Origin: Adiantum capillus-veneris
Taxonomy: Eukaryota > Streptophyta > Polypodiopsida > Polypodiales > Pteridaceae
Direction: 5' to 3'
Length of the DNA stretch: 64,000 bases
NCBI GenBank assembly: GCA_014529385.2
Contig: CM043959.1
Coordinates: 4,964,545-5,028,544 of the forward strand
The translations under genes and the position numbers were made by a program. This document shows positions 30,934-47,797 of the stretch, piece after piece. Below the pieces are notes generated by a model. It did not search any database, was not told the origin of the DNA, and was given only the letters and a program-made list of their open reading frames with translations. Each line of letters starts with the position of its first letter. Positions within the stretch are counted from its first letter, which is position 1.

Positions 30934-31252
30934 TGTAAAGTGTGAGCTTTGTCCTAAGGTGTGAGTCAAGGAGAGGAGAGTGGATTTATCCCACATAATG
31001 TGGAGCAAGGCTGTAGAGCTACTTAAAGCTCATTTCTTGAATCAATAAACAACAACTCATTTTGCACTACATGCTTGTCTATGGTGAGCTTGTGCTAAGC
31101 TAAGTCAATACTCAAGATTGTGTTTATGAGTCCAAGCTAATCCTATCTTGGAACCTAATTCACTTGAGTGATAACCTTGCTTACACGCACTCACACACTT
31201 GCACCATGTTTCTCTTTCATCCACCCTAACTAGCTCGATCCAATTCCAAACA
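30934..31252 (+). repeat. 5' LTR (319 bp)
   Basis: Starts TGTAAAGTGTGAGC and ends CAATTCCAAACA. It contains AATCAATAAACAACAAC, a possible polyadenylation region. Confidence 0.93.
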
Positions 31253-33188
31253 TTTGGTATCAGAGCCATGGTGTGCTAGCTAGGATTTTCATTATGCATT
31301 AGTGTGTGTTAATCATTATCATCTCCATCAAATCGATTAGCATTTCATTGTCACGACCCATTAACATTCTTCATGACTAGTTGCATCTCACTAATTAGGC
31401 CTTAATCTAGTTATGTGTGGGCATGTCCTTGGCACACCCAAGAGGCCACTACCCTCCATGGCTAGATAGGTTTGATTAGGGAGAAGATTAGCATCCAATT
31501 TTTGCATTTCTAAGTCACTTTTGTGTCAATTTTCTAGTGATTTCACCTCCAATTAATCTCTCCATTTTCGCAATTTCCTCACAACATTAACCTCATCTCG
31601 AAGTACTCGACGCAAGCTCTCCGTAGAGCCTTCAAGCTTTGCAAACTGAGCCTGAGAACTCCATTAAAGATATCCCCAATCTTGCCTAAAATAGGTGTGT
31701 GTGAGTGAGTTTGTGTGGGAAACTGCCTGCCGACTTCAGCTTAAGAACTTCTTTTGCGGAGCTTTTCCACAACCAAGTGTGTGAGGCTTGTTGGCTAGCC
31801 CAAAATAGCTCTTGCCAATATTGGCTTGAGGGTCCAAAGTTCAAATTGGGCTTTATCCACTTGGGCAACGTGGGCGGACCCAAAACAGTAATTCAAGTTA
31901 CTTTTCTTTGGAGGAAGAGCATCCGCAAGGGGGAGTTCCCATAGGCGCCGTACGCTTTTCCTGCCCGCTGCCCCGCGCGCCTAACCGACCCTGCCCGCAC
32001 CTACCCGGCCGTGCCCGTGCTGCCCGGCCTGCCCCCGCCTTGCCCGGCTTACCCAACCCCTACGGGGCCCCCCTTCCCACGGTGCTGCATCAAAACCCTT
32101 CGAGCTCGCCCTAGCACCAGGTCCCGCCTGCCTTACTGCATCCGAGCCTCAAAGCTCCAAGGTAAGACTTCAAGGCTTTTGTAAGCCCACTTTCCCAAAG
32201 GCAGCCAGTCCCACGGAGCTAAGCTCAAAGCTGTTTTCAACCTACAATAAGCCTTAAGCACCATCATAAAAAGGAGCTATTCCCATAGCTCACACAGAGA
32301 ACTTCGAGAGGAAGAGATAAAGCAACCAGAGCCTCAAGAGTTGAGCATCTCCACCAGATTTGAAAAAGGAAAAAACTCCAAGCATCGAAAGCAAATTCAA
32401 TGAGCTTTACCGCATAAAGCAAAGGACATTACCTCCTTGTGAAGAGGGGCTTCACTGACGATGAAGAGGAGCTTCACATTTGAAGGGAAAATCCAAAGTA
32501 CACATTAATCTTGCACCCAAGCACAACAACTTCTTGCAATGTGTGTAATAGTATTTGTCTACATGGATGACATTATGTGCTTTTGTAATGGGATAGACAC
32601 TCGCATTGGAGAGTCTCCAAATTGCTAAAATCTCTCTATGTGTGAAGACTTTGTGACAAATTGTATGAGAAACACCACATGCTTGGGCTCTCGGAGTATA
32701 ACCAAGATGGAAGAGAGCATTAATTTTTGCATCAACCTTTTCATAGGATCTTTTAGCATATTGCTGCATGTCATTATGACACATGGAATAAAGCTTGATT
32801 GTACCACAAAAAGGGGGACAGAAGTACTCGTTCAAGGGGAGGATACGAAGTCAGACGATGAAGCAATTGAAAGCAACAGCAGAAGCAATGAAGGCAAGAG
32901 ACCTGACAGAGGATCAGCTCACATAGTAGAAGACAAAAAGGACGAAGACGAAGGTAGAGTTTGGGAAGACCCATTTTGAAGATGCAGACTCTCTACTTGT
33001 AGGGGAGGACTTTTTCCTGTGTGGATACCAGCTTAGCATCCTGTGTGGACATCACCATCCTTTGTGGATCTTTCTTGTGTGGATTTTACCTTCCTGTGTG
33101 GATATCACCATCCTATGTGGATTTTGTTAGCCTGTGTGGATCGTGCATCTTCAGTATCTTGTCTTAGCCCAAACCTCAAGGGGAGGAT
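31253..33188 (+). other. Interior of the TG-inserted LTR element, with a GC-rich patch and a CCTGTGTGGAT repeat
   Basis: 31945-32110 is strikingly GC-rich (TGCCCG/CGCGCC repeats, Pro/Ala/Arg-rich in one frame) compared with about 40% GC nearby. A short segment near 32550-32600 reads VIVFVYMDDIM, reminiscent of an RT active-site block, but no other RT motif surrounds it. 33010-33150 holds about seven spaced copies of CCTGTGTGGAT. No intact gag or pol is present. Confidence 0.5.
31255..31267 (+). promoter_or_regulatory. Primer-binding site, initiator-Met tRNA type
   Basis: TGGTATCAGAGCC lies two to three bases after the 5' LTR end. It is the standard plant iMet primer site for minus-strand synthesis. 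Confidence 0.92.
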
Positions 33189-35820
<2,632 letters not shown>

Positions 35821-35831
35821 TGGCCTCCAAG

Positions 35832-37652
<1,821 letters not shown>

Positions 37653-38046
37653 GTGTTGAAACCATGTCACAAGATGGCCACTGTTGCCGTTGCTGAGGAT
37701 AGAGCCGCTTACTGACGACGTTGACGACAACGGAGTCACCTCTACTGCTGCTGTGACATAGGGCGCTGACACCTCTGCTGTTACTGGCGACGGGCACCTC
37801 TATTGATGCTGGCGACTGGCGAACGGCTCCTTTGCTGCTGCTAGCGATGAGCGCCCCGCTATTGGAGCCGACCTGCAATTCACCTCCTGAAAGAGCTCTT
37901 GGTCACGGGCCTTCAACCAACCGACCTGCAACTTTGCTGACGAGGGCAACGCTGCTGAAGATGGTGTGAAGCCTACCTTCTTGCAAGTGACCCTGCTGCG
38001 CTGCTGACGAGCTTGCAAGTGACCCTGTTGTGGCACGAAGGCGCAC

Positions 38047-38152
<106 letters not shown>

Positions 38153-38290
38153 TTTACATGTGTGTTTACGTTTCACTGGCATATACTTGAAATGTTATTA
38201 AACCCTCAGAACTATATTTTATTAGTGTGTATGGCATTTCATGTACATCTAAGTGGAAGTACACACACACACACACACATAGGGGGAGGG

Positions 38291-38295
<5 letters not shown>

Positions 38296-38337
<42 letters not shown>

Positions 38338-39630
38338 TAGATTTTATTATCGTCCTCGGAGGTCAAATATGACCTATGGGACCAAAGTTACATGTGATGT
38401 AGTATGTGTACGGCTGATGAGTGACTCTCGATGCTCCAAAATTGTAGTGATGAGAGTCGCAATGGAGAGCCCACACTTTGGCTGGGAGAGGAAAGTGTGT
38501 AGGTCTAAGTTATGGCTGAAAATGTGAGAGAAGCAAGTTCGGATGTGGTCAAAAGCTGAGCACTCTAGTAGTGTGTGGTACTCAGACTCTCGAACTTGCA
38601 GTGAGCATAATGTGCACAGACGATTTGACTCTTCTCCATTGCCCCAACGCCCTATCTCGCATCGAAGGAAATGGGAGCTAAGCCGAATTGCTGCGATAGT
38701 GCGTATCGCGGACAAGGGAATAGGCTCAAGCATGTAAGTGTGAGTACGGTTTCCTCTCTCAGCGAAGAACATGGTTTTGTAGTTGGGGGCAATATAGGTG
38801 GTGTAATGTATGAAGCGTGACCCACCGGATTTCTCCCAAGCCGTAATACATTGGCGTTGTAGAAAAGCTTCATTCACTTGAGAGTCAATTGAAGCATCAT
38901 GTAGCAAGTGTAATGCATCCCATCTCCCAAACCACTTCTTTATGTCTTGCATCCATCCCGTGCTCAAGATCTTGCTTTTATGCGTCTTTTGAACTTTTTT
39001 GCTTGCTTCCCATGCAATTGTAGGAAGTCGATGTGAGGGGTTTTGACGCATCTTTATCATGTACTCCACAACCCTTTCCATGCCCATAACCTCAATTGGA
39101 AGAGATCCCGACTCAAGAAGTAGGAGCATATATGGTGTTTGTGTCTTAACTTGGAGAAAGTTTGTAAGAAAACGCTTTTGGACATTCTCAAACTCTTTCC
39201 AAGTAGACTTTGAGATGCTCCCACCCCACACTTCAACTCCATAAAGAAGAACCGGTGTCACCAATGCATCAAAAAGATACTTCTTGAGAACCCAACACTT
39301 GATGTTTCCCGCATTACACATGTTCTCAAATGCATAATATGCTCTCTTTCCCGCTTCCAAACGACGCATAGCACATTCATGCCACTTGTGATTGGATGGA
39401 ACCTCAAGGCCAAGGTACTTAAAGCTCTCAACAACTTCAAGTGTCTCGTTGTTGTACACAATGCATGGCTTCTCCTTATGGTTGGTTTTCACAAGCATAA
39501 CCTTTGTTTTGGATTCATTTACAATCAGCCCACTATGCAAGCAAAAGTTCTCAAGGACAACCATAAGCTTTTGTGCATCTTCTAAAGTGTGTGCTAGAAG
39601 CACTACATCATCCGCATACAACAAAAGCAT
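38296..39630 (-). mobile_element. LINE copy B, 5'-truncated and inverted relative to copy A
   Basis: Reverse-complement match to 1880-3178: the same ORF2 end, 3' UTR and AATAAAATCTATCTA-type end, followed (leftwards) by GA = CT repeats. The 5' truncation is exact at 39630, where the match to copy A stops inside the RT active-site block. 5' truncation is typical of LINE insertion. No target duplication is visible. Confidence 0.95.
38374..39630 (-). CDS. Truncated LINE ORF2 (RT active site to C-terminus), open frame
   Basis: A 418-codon frame starts exactly at the truncation point (MLLLYADDVVLL) and continues to the C-terminal Cys/His segment LCTLCSLQVRESEYHTLLEC. It differs from copy A at few residues (QKR for QKS, HRLP for HQLP, IRTIAAIRL for IHTIAEIRL). 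The normal stop TAA is changed to TCA, adding SHVTLVP. It lacks the endonuclease and most of the RT fingers and palm, so it cannot be active. Confidence 0.85.
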   Translation of the reverse strand: MLLLYADDVVLLAHTLEDAQKLMVVLENFCLHSGLIVNESKTKVMLVKTNHKEKPCIVYNNETLEVVESFKYLGLEVPSNHKWHECAMRRLEAGKRAYYAFENMCNAGNIKCWVLKKYLFDALVTPVLLYGVEVWGGSISKSTWKEFENVQKRFLTNFLQVKTQTPYMLLLLESGSLPIEVMGMERVVEYMIKMRQNPSHRLPTIAWEASKKVQKTHKSKILSTGWMQDIKKWFGRWDALHLLHDASIDSQVNEAFLQRQCITAWEKSGGSRFIHYTTYIAPNYKTMFFAERGNRTHTYMLEPIPLSAIRTIAAIRLSSHFLRCEIGRWGNGEESNRLCTLCSLQVRESEYHTLLECSAFDHIRTCFSHIFSHNLDLHTFLSQPKCGLSIATLITTILEHRESLISRTHTTSHVTLVP

Positions 39631-40245
39631 ATTTGTCCGGATAGTGCGAAAGATAACAAAAATATGTAGAAGTGGGACAAGATGGATGGTTACAGCTGTT
39701 GCATGTCTTCAAGAGGCTTGCTAAGATTATCTTATTGAATATTTTAATGACACTTTCATTCTTGCAGCACATGCTCATAGAGTTACAATTATGCCTAAAG
39801 ACATGACAAGCTTAAGCATGCTTAGACACCAATACGAGAAATTTAGATGTTTGCCATCATTTGTAGATAAAAAAATGGAAGGCATTCTTTTGATTCCTCC
39901 TGCAAGAAGGCCCAAAGAGTTGAAAGTAGAAGAAATGACTGAAAAAGACATACATAGTATAGATACCAGGCTGAACCAAGACAGTGTTGAGAGGCTAAAA
40001 TTAATACAGGATGACCATGAAGAGTTAAAGAGAAAGGCTCAACAATTGGAGATTTTGCAAAGAGAAGAAAAGGTTTTGAAGACTTTAATGCTCTTGGTCC
40101 AAAAGTCAAAGTCTTAATAAAGGCGATAACCATGTTTCTTTTGTCCCTTTGGAAGCTCAAGATGTCCAAATATTGAATACCTTTGACAATGACATCTCTG
40201 ATACCCTTGTCATGATTTTCCTATGTTTTTTGGCTTTCTAAAAGA
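39631..40245 (+). pseudogene. Histone H3-like fold remnant with a novel C-terminal extension
   Basis: Starting at the LINE junction, one frame reads FVRIVRKITKICRSGTRW, then [19 protein letters not shown] and [13 protein letters not shown]. This aligns without gaps to the H3 histone fold (FQRLVREI..., [32 protein letters not shown]). A TAA replaces the conserved Glu after QEA-C/S. The Trp in the loop and the E/D-DYL pattern recall centromeric H3 variants. After the fold the frame runs on for about 90 residues (IPPARRPKELKVEEMTEKD, then a Lys/Glu/Leu coiled-coil-like stretch), unlike any histone. It continues past a frameshift as KVLIK and GDNHVSFVPLEAQDVQIL to about 40245. The N-terminal tail and first helix are missing, probably lost at the LINE insertion. 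Confidence 0.65.
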
Positions 40246-40554
40246 AGCCTTAGTGTTGAGTCGAGTTAGGCATCCTTCCAATGTTTTCAGTGCCAATGAT
40301 GGAGACTCATCTTAAATGTTGATGGAGTTTTTCAAATGGGTCCCTTTCATTTCATAGCCTTACAAGGCTTTTTAAGACTTTGCCTTGTTTATTTTTTTTT
40401 TCCTTGCTCATCTTATATTATTTTCAATATGAACACACAATTTATACTTGTTCTTTTTTCTTAGGATGGGACTACATTGCTTTTATTTTGTGTACCTTTT
40501 TATTTTTAAATCTTTTAAAGAGTAAAGAGCTTTTTTCACAAGAACAAGCGATTG

Positions 40555-40556
<2 letters not shown>

Positions 40557-40633
<77 letters not shown>
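40557..40633. repeat. (CT)n-(TA)n microsatellite
   Basis: CT run 40557-40595 passing into TA to about 40633. Confidence 0.95.
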
Positions 40634-40635
<2 letters not shown>

Positions 40636-40763
40636 ATATTGTATTTTTATTTCCCACATATCTTGATTTCCTTTTTGGAAAGCCATCGTGAAATCTCACC
40701 TTGTTTTTTTTGGTTTTTAATGAAGGGCTCCTTTCACCCATTTCTTTTATGATACTAGCTTAA

Positions 40764-41838
40764 GTGTTCAATTGCAACATGATCAAAGAAGAACTTTCTG
40801 AGGACGCACAAGATGAGGTGTTTATAATTGATTATCAAATCACTTGTCTTTTAGATGAAAGAAAGCCTCCCCAAGAGCTTATAGCTTGGTTTACCCATTG
40901 CAATCCAAGTGTGAGAACTATTATTTTGCCATATATCTCAAGGTAAATCATTGTTGTGTACTACAAAAAGTGTTGTCAATTGTGAGGTTTAATTTTGTTC
41001 ATCTTTTTTATAGGAACCATTGGAGTCTTGTCATGCTAGACATACAAGAAAAAGTAGTTCTTTATCTGAATTGTATTGAGAAAACAACACACTTGGATAC
41101 CAAAGAGTAATAAATTTAAAGTTGTTACAAAAAGTATTAAGCAAAAAGATTTGAAGTATTATAAATTGTTTCAACAGTCGCGTCAACATCTTACTTGCAA
41201 CCATTGAAAGCTTCCATGCTTTGGGAAATATTTTTAAAGAGGTTATACATCCAAAGATTCAGGTTTGATTTCTCTTTCTTGTACTGAGCTCTAGTTGTTT
41301 TTGTAAGTATTTTTTGTCTTATGATTTATTTTGGTTTACAGGTACCACAACAAAAGGGCGATCATAAGTGTGGATGGTACTTACTGTACAATGCCAAAGC
41401 CATGTTGGATCATGTTTACAAAAGCGAGACCTCTCAGGTCTATTTCTTTATTACACTTAATGCACAAATAATATAGTTGCTTTTGACTCGCAAAATTGTT
41501 TTGTATTGTAGCTTTCTATTACAATTACATACACAGAGCTTGATGTAGCACACTTTTGCATGGAGAAAATTGAAAGCATGGTAGATAATTTCAATGCGAA
41601 TAGTTGGAGTAATTGTAAAGCTTGCTCCAAGGAAAAGCTAGAGTTTGATAGAAGAGAGACCACAGATGATGACCTATCAAAGTTTTCCAAAGAGATGGAA
41701 TGGTTTGAAGATGAAGATCATTTCGTAGAAGAATCACCATCACAAAAACAAGAGGTTTACAAAAGAGATATGCCGATTGACCCTCATGTAGAAGAATTTG
41801 TTGAAGACGGAGACATAAAGAAGTCGCCAATGCCATAA
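40764..41838 (+). CDS. Ulp1-like (C48) cysteine protease gene with introns
   Basis: Candidate exons: 40764-40942 (ends ILPYIS), 41014 onward (RNHWSLVMLDIQEKVVLYLN), about 41178-41265 (SRVNILLATIESFHALGNIF), 41342-41437 (VPQQKGDHKCGWYLLYNAKAM) and 41513-41838 (acidic tail). Intron 1 (40943-41013, GT..AG, 71 bp) joins S-R-N-H-W in frame; the third intron is also GT..AG in phase. The NHWSL and CGWYLLYNAKA blocks match the His and Cys boxes of Ulp1/SENP proteases, which cut SUMO-like modifiers. The catalytic Asp is replaced by Asn in YLNCIE and the usual DCG is DHKCG. Exon 2 to 3 is unclear (TAA at 41107), so it may be decaying. Ulp1 domains are known passengers of plant DNA transposons. Confidence 0.6.
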
Positions 41839-42261
41839 CCATCAGTAATAAGCACCTCATGAAAGGACCAAAAAGAGATTGAAAGTGACAATGTATTTGA
41901 AACACAATAAATGTATTTGAAGTACTTTTTGTATTAAAAAAGCTTGCTTTAGATTAAGACCTTGTCTTTACCTTCTCCGTATTTGAATTTTTGTACCTAA
42001 GTGATAATTATAAAGACTATATTTAAATATATGTCCTTGCACTTCATAAACTTACATCTCTTCTCTTGGATACCTGTCGAGATAAAGAATTATGTTAGTA
42101 AAAAATCTTTATGCTTTATGTAAACCTGGCGTTTTGATGGAACTACTTGTCTACCATTGATTTGAAATTAAAAATCTTGGGGAAGATGAACTTCATCTTC
42201 ATTTATCAAATCTTGTCGAAGTTGTAGAAGATTGCATTCTCCACCAATAGATAGAGTGGTT

Positions 42262-43319
42262 TGAAGTTATTCATTCATCCACACATCAATGTGCACTAAA
42301 GGATTGTCTTGCATATTTTGAAGGTCTTGATCCAATATGACAGGAACACCGTTCGCTCTATGAGATCTTTGATAGTAAAATGTCATGATAAAGTTCTGAC
42401 TTTTTATCATGTACTTCATGTTTACACTTGATGCATCCACTTTGCATTCAATTCCATTAAAATGACAAAAATCCCATCCTTTATCTAAAAACTCAATAAT
42501 GTGTCCTGGTCTACATTCTTACACACAAGCATGGTATTTTTAAGAGCTATTGGACATTCACTTGTGGCAAAAAAATCCACAAATACATGGATTGGCATGC
42601 TCACTATAATTTTCACAAGCCTACTTGCTACATTAGGCTTCAACCCTTTTTGCACTTCATGACATAGCTTCAAGCGAAATGCCCCACTTATGTCACTAGT
42701 TGGCAAGGGCCATTCTGAACTTATAAAATCAGGTAAAGAAATCTTTTCTAGTGTTCCAAAAGAAAGATCAGTACCTACATGAAAGAAACTATCATAAAAG
42801 AAAACACCTAGCTCTGCAAGTTGTCGATTTGTTCTTCCTTGATACTGTTGACTACCAATGAAAGCATCGTAGACATTGATTATTATACAATCCACTGATT
42901 GCCATTCTTCATAGGAAGAAGGATAGACTTCTATAAAATAAACAAATAAAATTATAATAAAATTCAAAAAAAACACATTAATAAACACTTATGCTTTATA
43001 ACTTACAGTTTGGTCCATTTAATGGAAGGTCCATTGTCCATTCAAAAAGTGTAAGCTCTCTATGCATATAAACATGTTGAACAAGAACTTCTTTCACTAA
43101 TTTCTTGTTGTCATTGACGTGAAAATCCTTCACCCTTGCCTTCCAAAACGACAAAAATTCATTTGTACTTTGCCTCTTTCGCTTTCTTGATTGCATTAGA
43201 ATCCAAGATCCTTTGGTTATTGTCAAAGGTATCCAATGATTTTGATCATCAAGTGTATTGAAAAGAGTTATAGACTCAATAGAAGCAGAGGGTTTACGTA
43301 ACCTGCTTGAGGAAGCCAT
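42262..43319 (-). pseudogene. Unrecognised two-exon gene, convergent to the Ulp1-like gene
   Basis: Exon 1 (43319 down to about 43006) starts MASSSRLRKPSASIESITLF and has a basic stretch SRKRKRQST, a possible nuclear signal. A putative donor CT|GTAAGTT and acceptor TTTTATAG|AAGTC bound an intron of about 75 bp. Exon 2 has YPSSYEEWQSVDCIIINVYD, GRTNRQLAELGVFFYDSFFH and SMPIHVFVDFFATSECP. A one-base deletion near 42510 ends the frame; beyond it the protein continues as DKGWDFCHFNGIECKVDAS and VNMKYMIKSQNFIMTFYYQR to a stop at about 42262. Joining the two exons at the cleanest sites creates a stop, so a splice error or decay is likely. No known family is recognised. Confidence 0.45.
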
Positions 43320-44200
43320 AGAATGCAGAGATAAAACAAGAGAAACTTGAGAAGAGGAAGTTCAAGAATCTTTAGATGAGAGAAGTGTAATTAATCATAA
43401 GTAACTTATGAACAGGATAGTTTTGTGACTAGCAATCCACTTATGCTTAATTTAATAATAAGAATATAATTTTTCTTGAGAGAAGGACTGCTTCATGAAA
43501 GTACCGGTTGATTTGAAAGGGACTCTTTTAAATGAATAAAGCTTCTCGATCTTTGAGAACAATGAAAGTTGGTATCTTTGTTTTAAGGGTTTACTAGTCG
43601 TTTTCACATTTCTTTTACCAAATTCTTCTTTTTAAACTCTTTTTAGTGATACTTTTCACCGTTACGATGGCTTAAAGCTGATTCGTTGTTACCTTTCAAC
43701 CCTCAATTCTTAAAAGGCCGTCTCTAGATCCCAATTTTTTCCTAATAAGTTTAGCACAATCTTATGGCATAGCACGCATAAACCATAAGGGAAGAAAAAC
43801 CCCAAAATGCATCTAGATCTTGTTCTTTCACCCCATGCCTGCAAAGTAGTACTTCAACATGACAAAAGTGGAGTAGAGGAGCCATTGCACTCAACAAAAG
43901 TGATGGTTCAGCCATTGTGGTTACAATGATTGTGGTTTCTACAAAATGTTAGCATGAGTGTCGTGAACCGAGCATTATTATTACACACTCCTCCGCTAAG
44001 AAATCAATTGCCATCAATTTCTATGTTATTAATTTGCAATTCATAACTTATCAATTAGAGAAGATAAAATTTTGTATCATGGACATAATATGTCCACACA
44101 AAATCTTACAAACTTGAAAATTCTACATATACTAGTGTCCGATACCACTAGAATAAGCATTATATGTCACATCCTAATGTAGCATGATATCATTGGTCAT
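43320..44200. other. Stretch without a recognised gene
   Basis: AT-rich noncoding sequence upstream of the minus-strand gene. No motif was seen. Confidence 0.45.
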
Positions 44201-44206
44201 AGTGAC

Positions 44207-44254
44207 CCCCCCCCCATCATCATCATCCCCCCCCCCCCCCCCCCCCCCCCCCCC
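44207..44254. repeat. Poly-C tract
   Basis: C runs broken once by ATCATCATCATC, with the longest run over 25 bases. Assembly or polymerase artefacts are possible in such tracts. Confidence 0.9.
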
Positions 44255-44856
44255 GCCTTTTTCTTTTCTTTTTCTAAAACGCAAGAAAGGAGAGGGACTC
44301 TTTTAGAGACCAAGGTTTTGACCAACATTAGGGCATACTTGTAAGACCCTCCACCATTGCTATCAATAGGGCACACACATTGTAATAGGGCACACACAAT
44401 GTAAGTAGGTGTTTTTGGCCTAGTAAAACTATACCTCAAAGAAAGGGAACAATTTCTCACGTAGTCATAGCTCAATTTCCATCACATGCATTGAGAGATG
44501 TTTGCTAGCCCATGAATTAAGCAAGAAGAATCGCTTTAAAGAGCCAAGTGAACAGCCAAATTTGGTACCATGTATGCAATCATAGTGTCATAGTGATCAA
44601 CATGCAATATACTAGCACAACGATATGTAAAATTGTGGAGCTCAAAACATGGGTAGCAGCCCATGGAAGTACAATATGACAAGTATGAAAATTCACACAC
44701 ACATGTGATGCTTGCAACCAACTCAATTTAATCTACCAAACTAAGCAAGAAAAGGGAGATACCTACCAATGCACACCCTCAATCTTAAGCTACAATCTAC
44801 ACAATCCCTTCACAAACCATTAACAATGACAATCGGCCTCTATAAATGTGCTCCAA

Positions 44857-46524
<1,668 letters not shown>

Positions 46525-46879
46525 TTACCTCTCTCTTGAAATCATAGTCGTCCTCGACTATGGTGTAGAGAAGATAAAGCATATTCATGAGTACTTTTCT
46601 TAGCGGGTAGAGGATCCCTATGTTACCCTACGACATCATTCCACAATGGATGACTAGTCCATTTGGCGCTTGAGAGCCTGAGGCTGCCGCAAGCATGTCT
46701 GCATATTAGTCCTATCAGTCTTCCATAGTAGAGTGATAAGCTCTACTTGGTGTTTTGGAGACGTCGTCTCCGCAAACTTGATCTAAGCATGCATACTACT
46801 TCATTTTTGTGCACAATAAAGAAAAAGAGAGTCTTATAAGACAAAAAACTTGTTCATTTGTAACATTTTGTACATTTGC

Positions 46880-47797
46880 TTACTTTTGGGAAGCATTGTA
46901 AGCATTGACAAGGTTTAGGTTATCCTTTAATTGTATGCCTTGCATCCATCTAGCATCTTCAAAAGGATAATTCTTAAACTTAATAAGATATCGTCGAATA
47001 GTCTTACCGCCTCTTAGTACCTTGTCTTCATGTCGGAGAATGGACTCGGGCTGCAGCACCTCCTCTTGGTCCTCGATCTCCGATGGGTCTTTAATAGTTG
47101 GTTCTTGAGGTGGCTCTCCTTTGTAAGGCTTTAATAGGCTCACATGGAAAGCATTGTGTATGAGCCAATGATTGGGCAACTTGAGTTGATAGGCCATCTC
47201 ATTGATTGGCCTAAGAATCTGGAAGGGACCATAGTACCTTTTTGCTAGTTTAGCATAGTACTTTTGGTGGCCCGTAGGATTCTTGCCTGTCGTGTGCCTT
47301 AATCGAGCCTTGGGAAACTTTAACAAGACCCAATCGTTTTCTTTAAAGGATTGGGCTCTTGTGTGCTTGTCAGCAGCAGCCTTTTGCCTTTGCCGTGAGA
47401 TAGAGATAGCATCCTTAATCTTTTGAAAAGATTCTTGTAGGTCTCAGCTATACTCATCTGTAGCAAAGATCTTCCCATGTACTTTAAGTAGCAAGGGACT
47501 TTTTTACCTTCCCTCAATTACCTCGAAAGGTGCTTTTCCCGTGGAAGTATGTACAGTGTTATTGTAAGCATACTCCACTAAGGGTAAGTACTTCTCCCAT
47601 TGGGATCTTTGATCTACTTCCGTTACATAGGCTTTTAGTAGATCGAGAATGGTTAGGTTAGCTATTTCACTTTGGCCATCCGTTTGTGGATGATAGGCCG
47701 AAGAGAAGTTTAACCTTGTCCCTAAATTCTCAAAGAGACCCTTCCAAAAATTACTGGTCATTCTAGGATCTCTATCCGACACTATGGACATTGGCAA
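46880..47797 (-). pseudogene. Chromovirus integrase C-terminal half and chromodomain (frameshifted pieces)
   Basis: Three minus-strand pieces continue pol after a shift near 47790. 47797-47504 has IVSDRDPRMTSNFW (second catalytic Asp) and YHPQTDGQSEIANLTI (catalytic Glu). 47517-47320 is a short out-of-frame stretch. 47326-46880 carries the GPF-type segment [34 protein letters not shown], and a final chromodomain ([33 protein letters not shown]). Chromodomains direct integration by binding histone marks; their presence places the element in the chromovirus branch of gypsy elements. Confidence 0.93.

Noticed and set aside
32540-32600. Reverse transcriptase active site (VIVFVYMDDIM)
   Set aside because: The motif stands alone. 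Flanking RT blocks are not found in any frame, so it is mentioned only as a weak hint within the LTR element.
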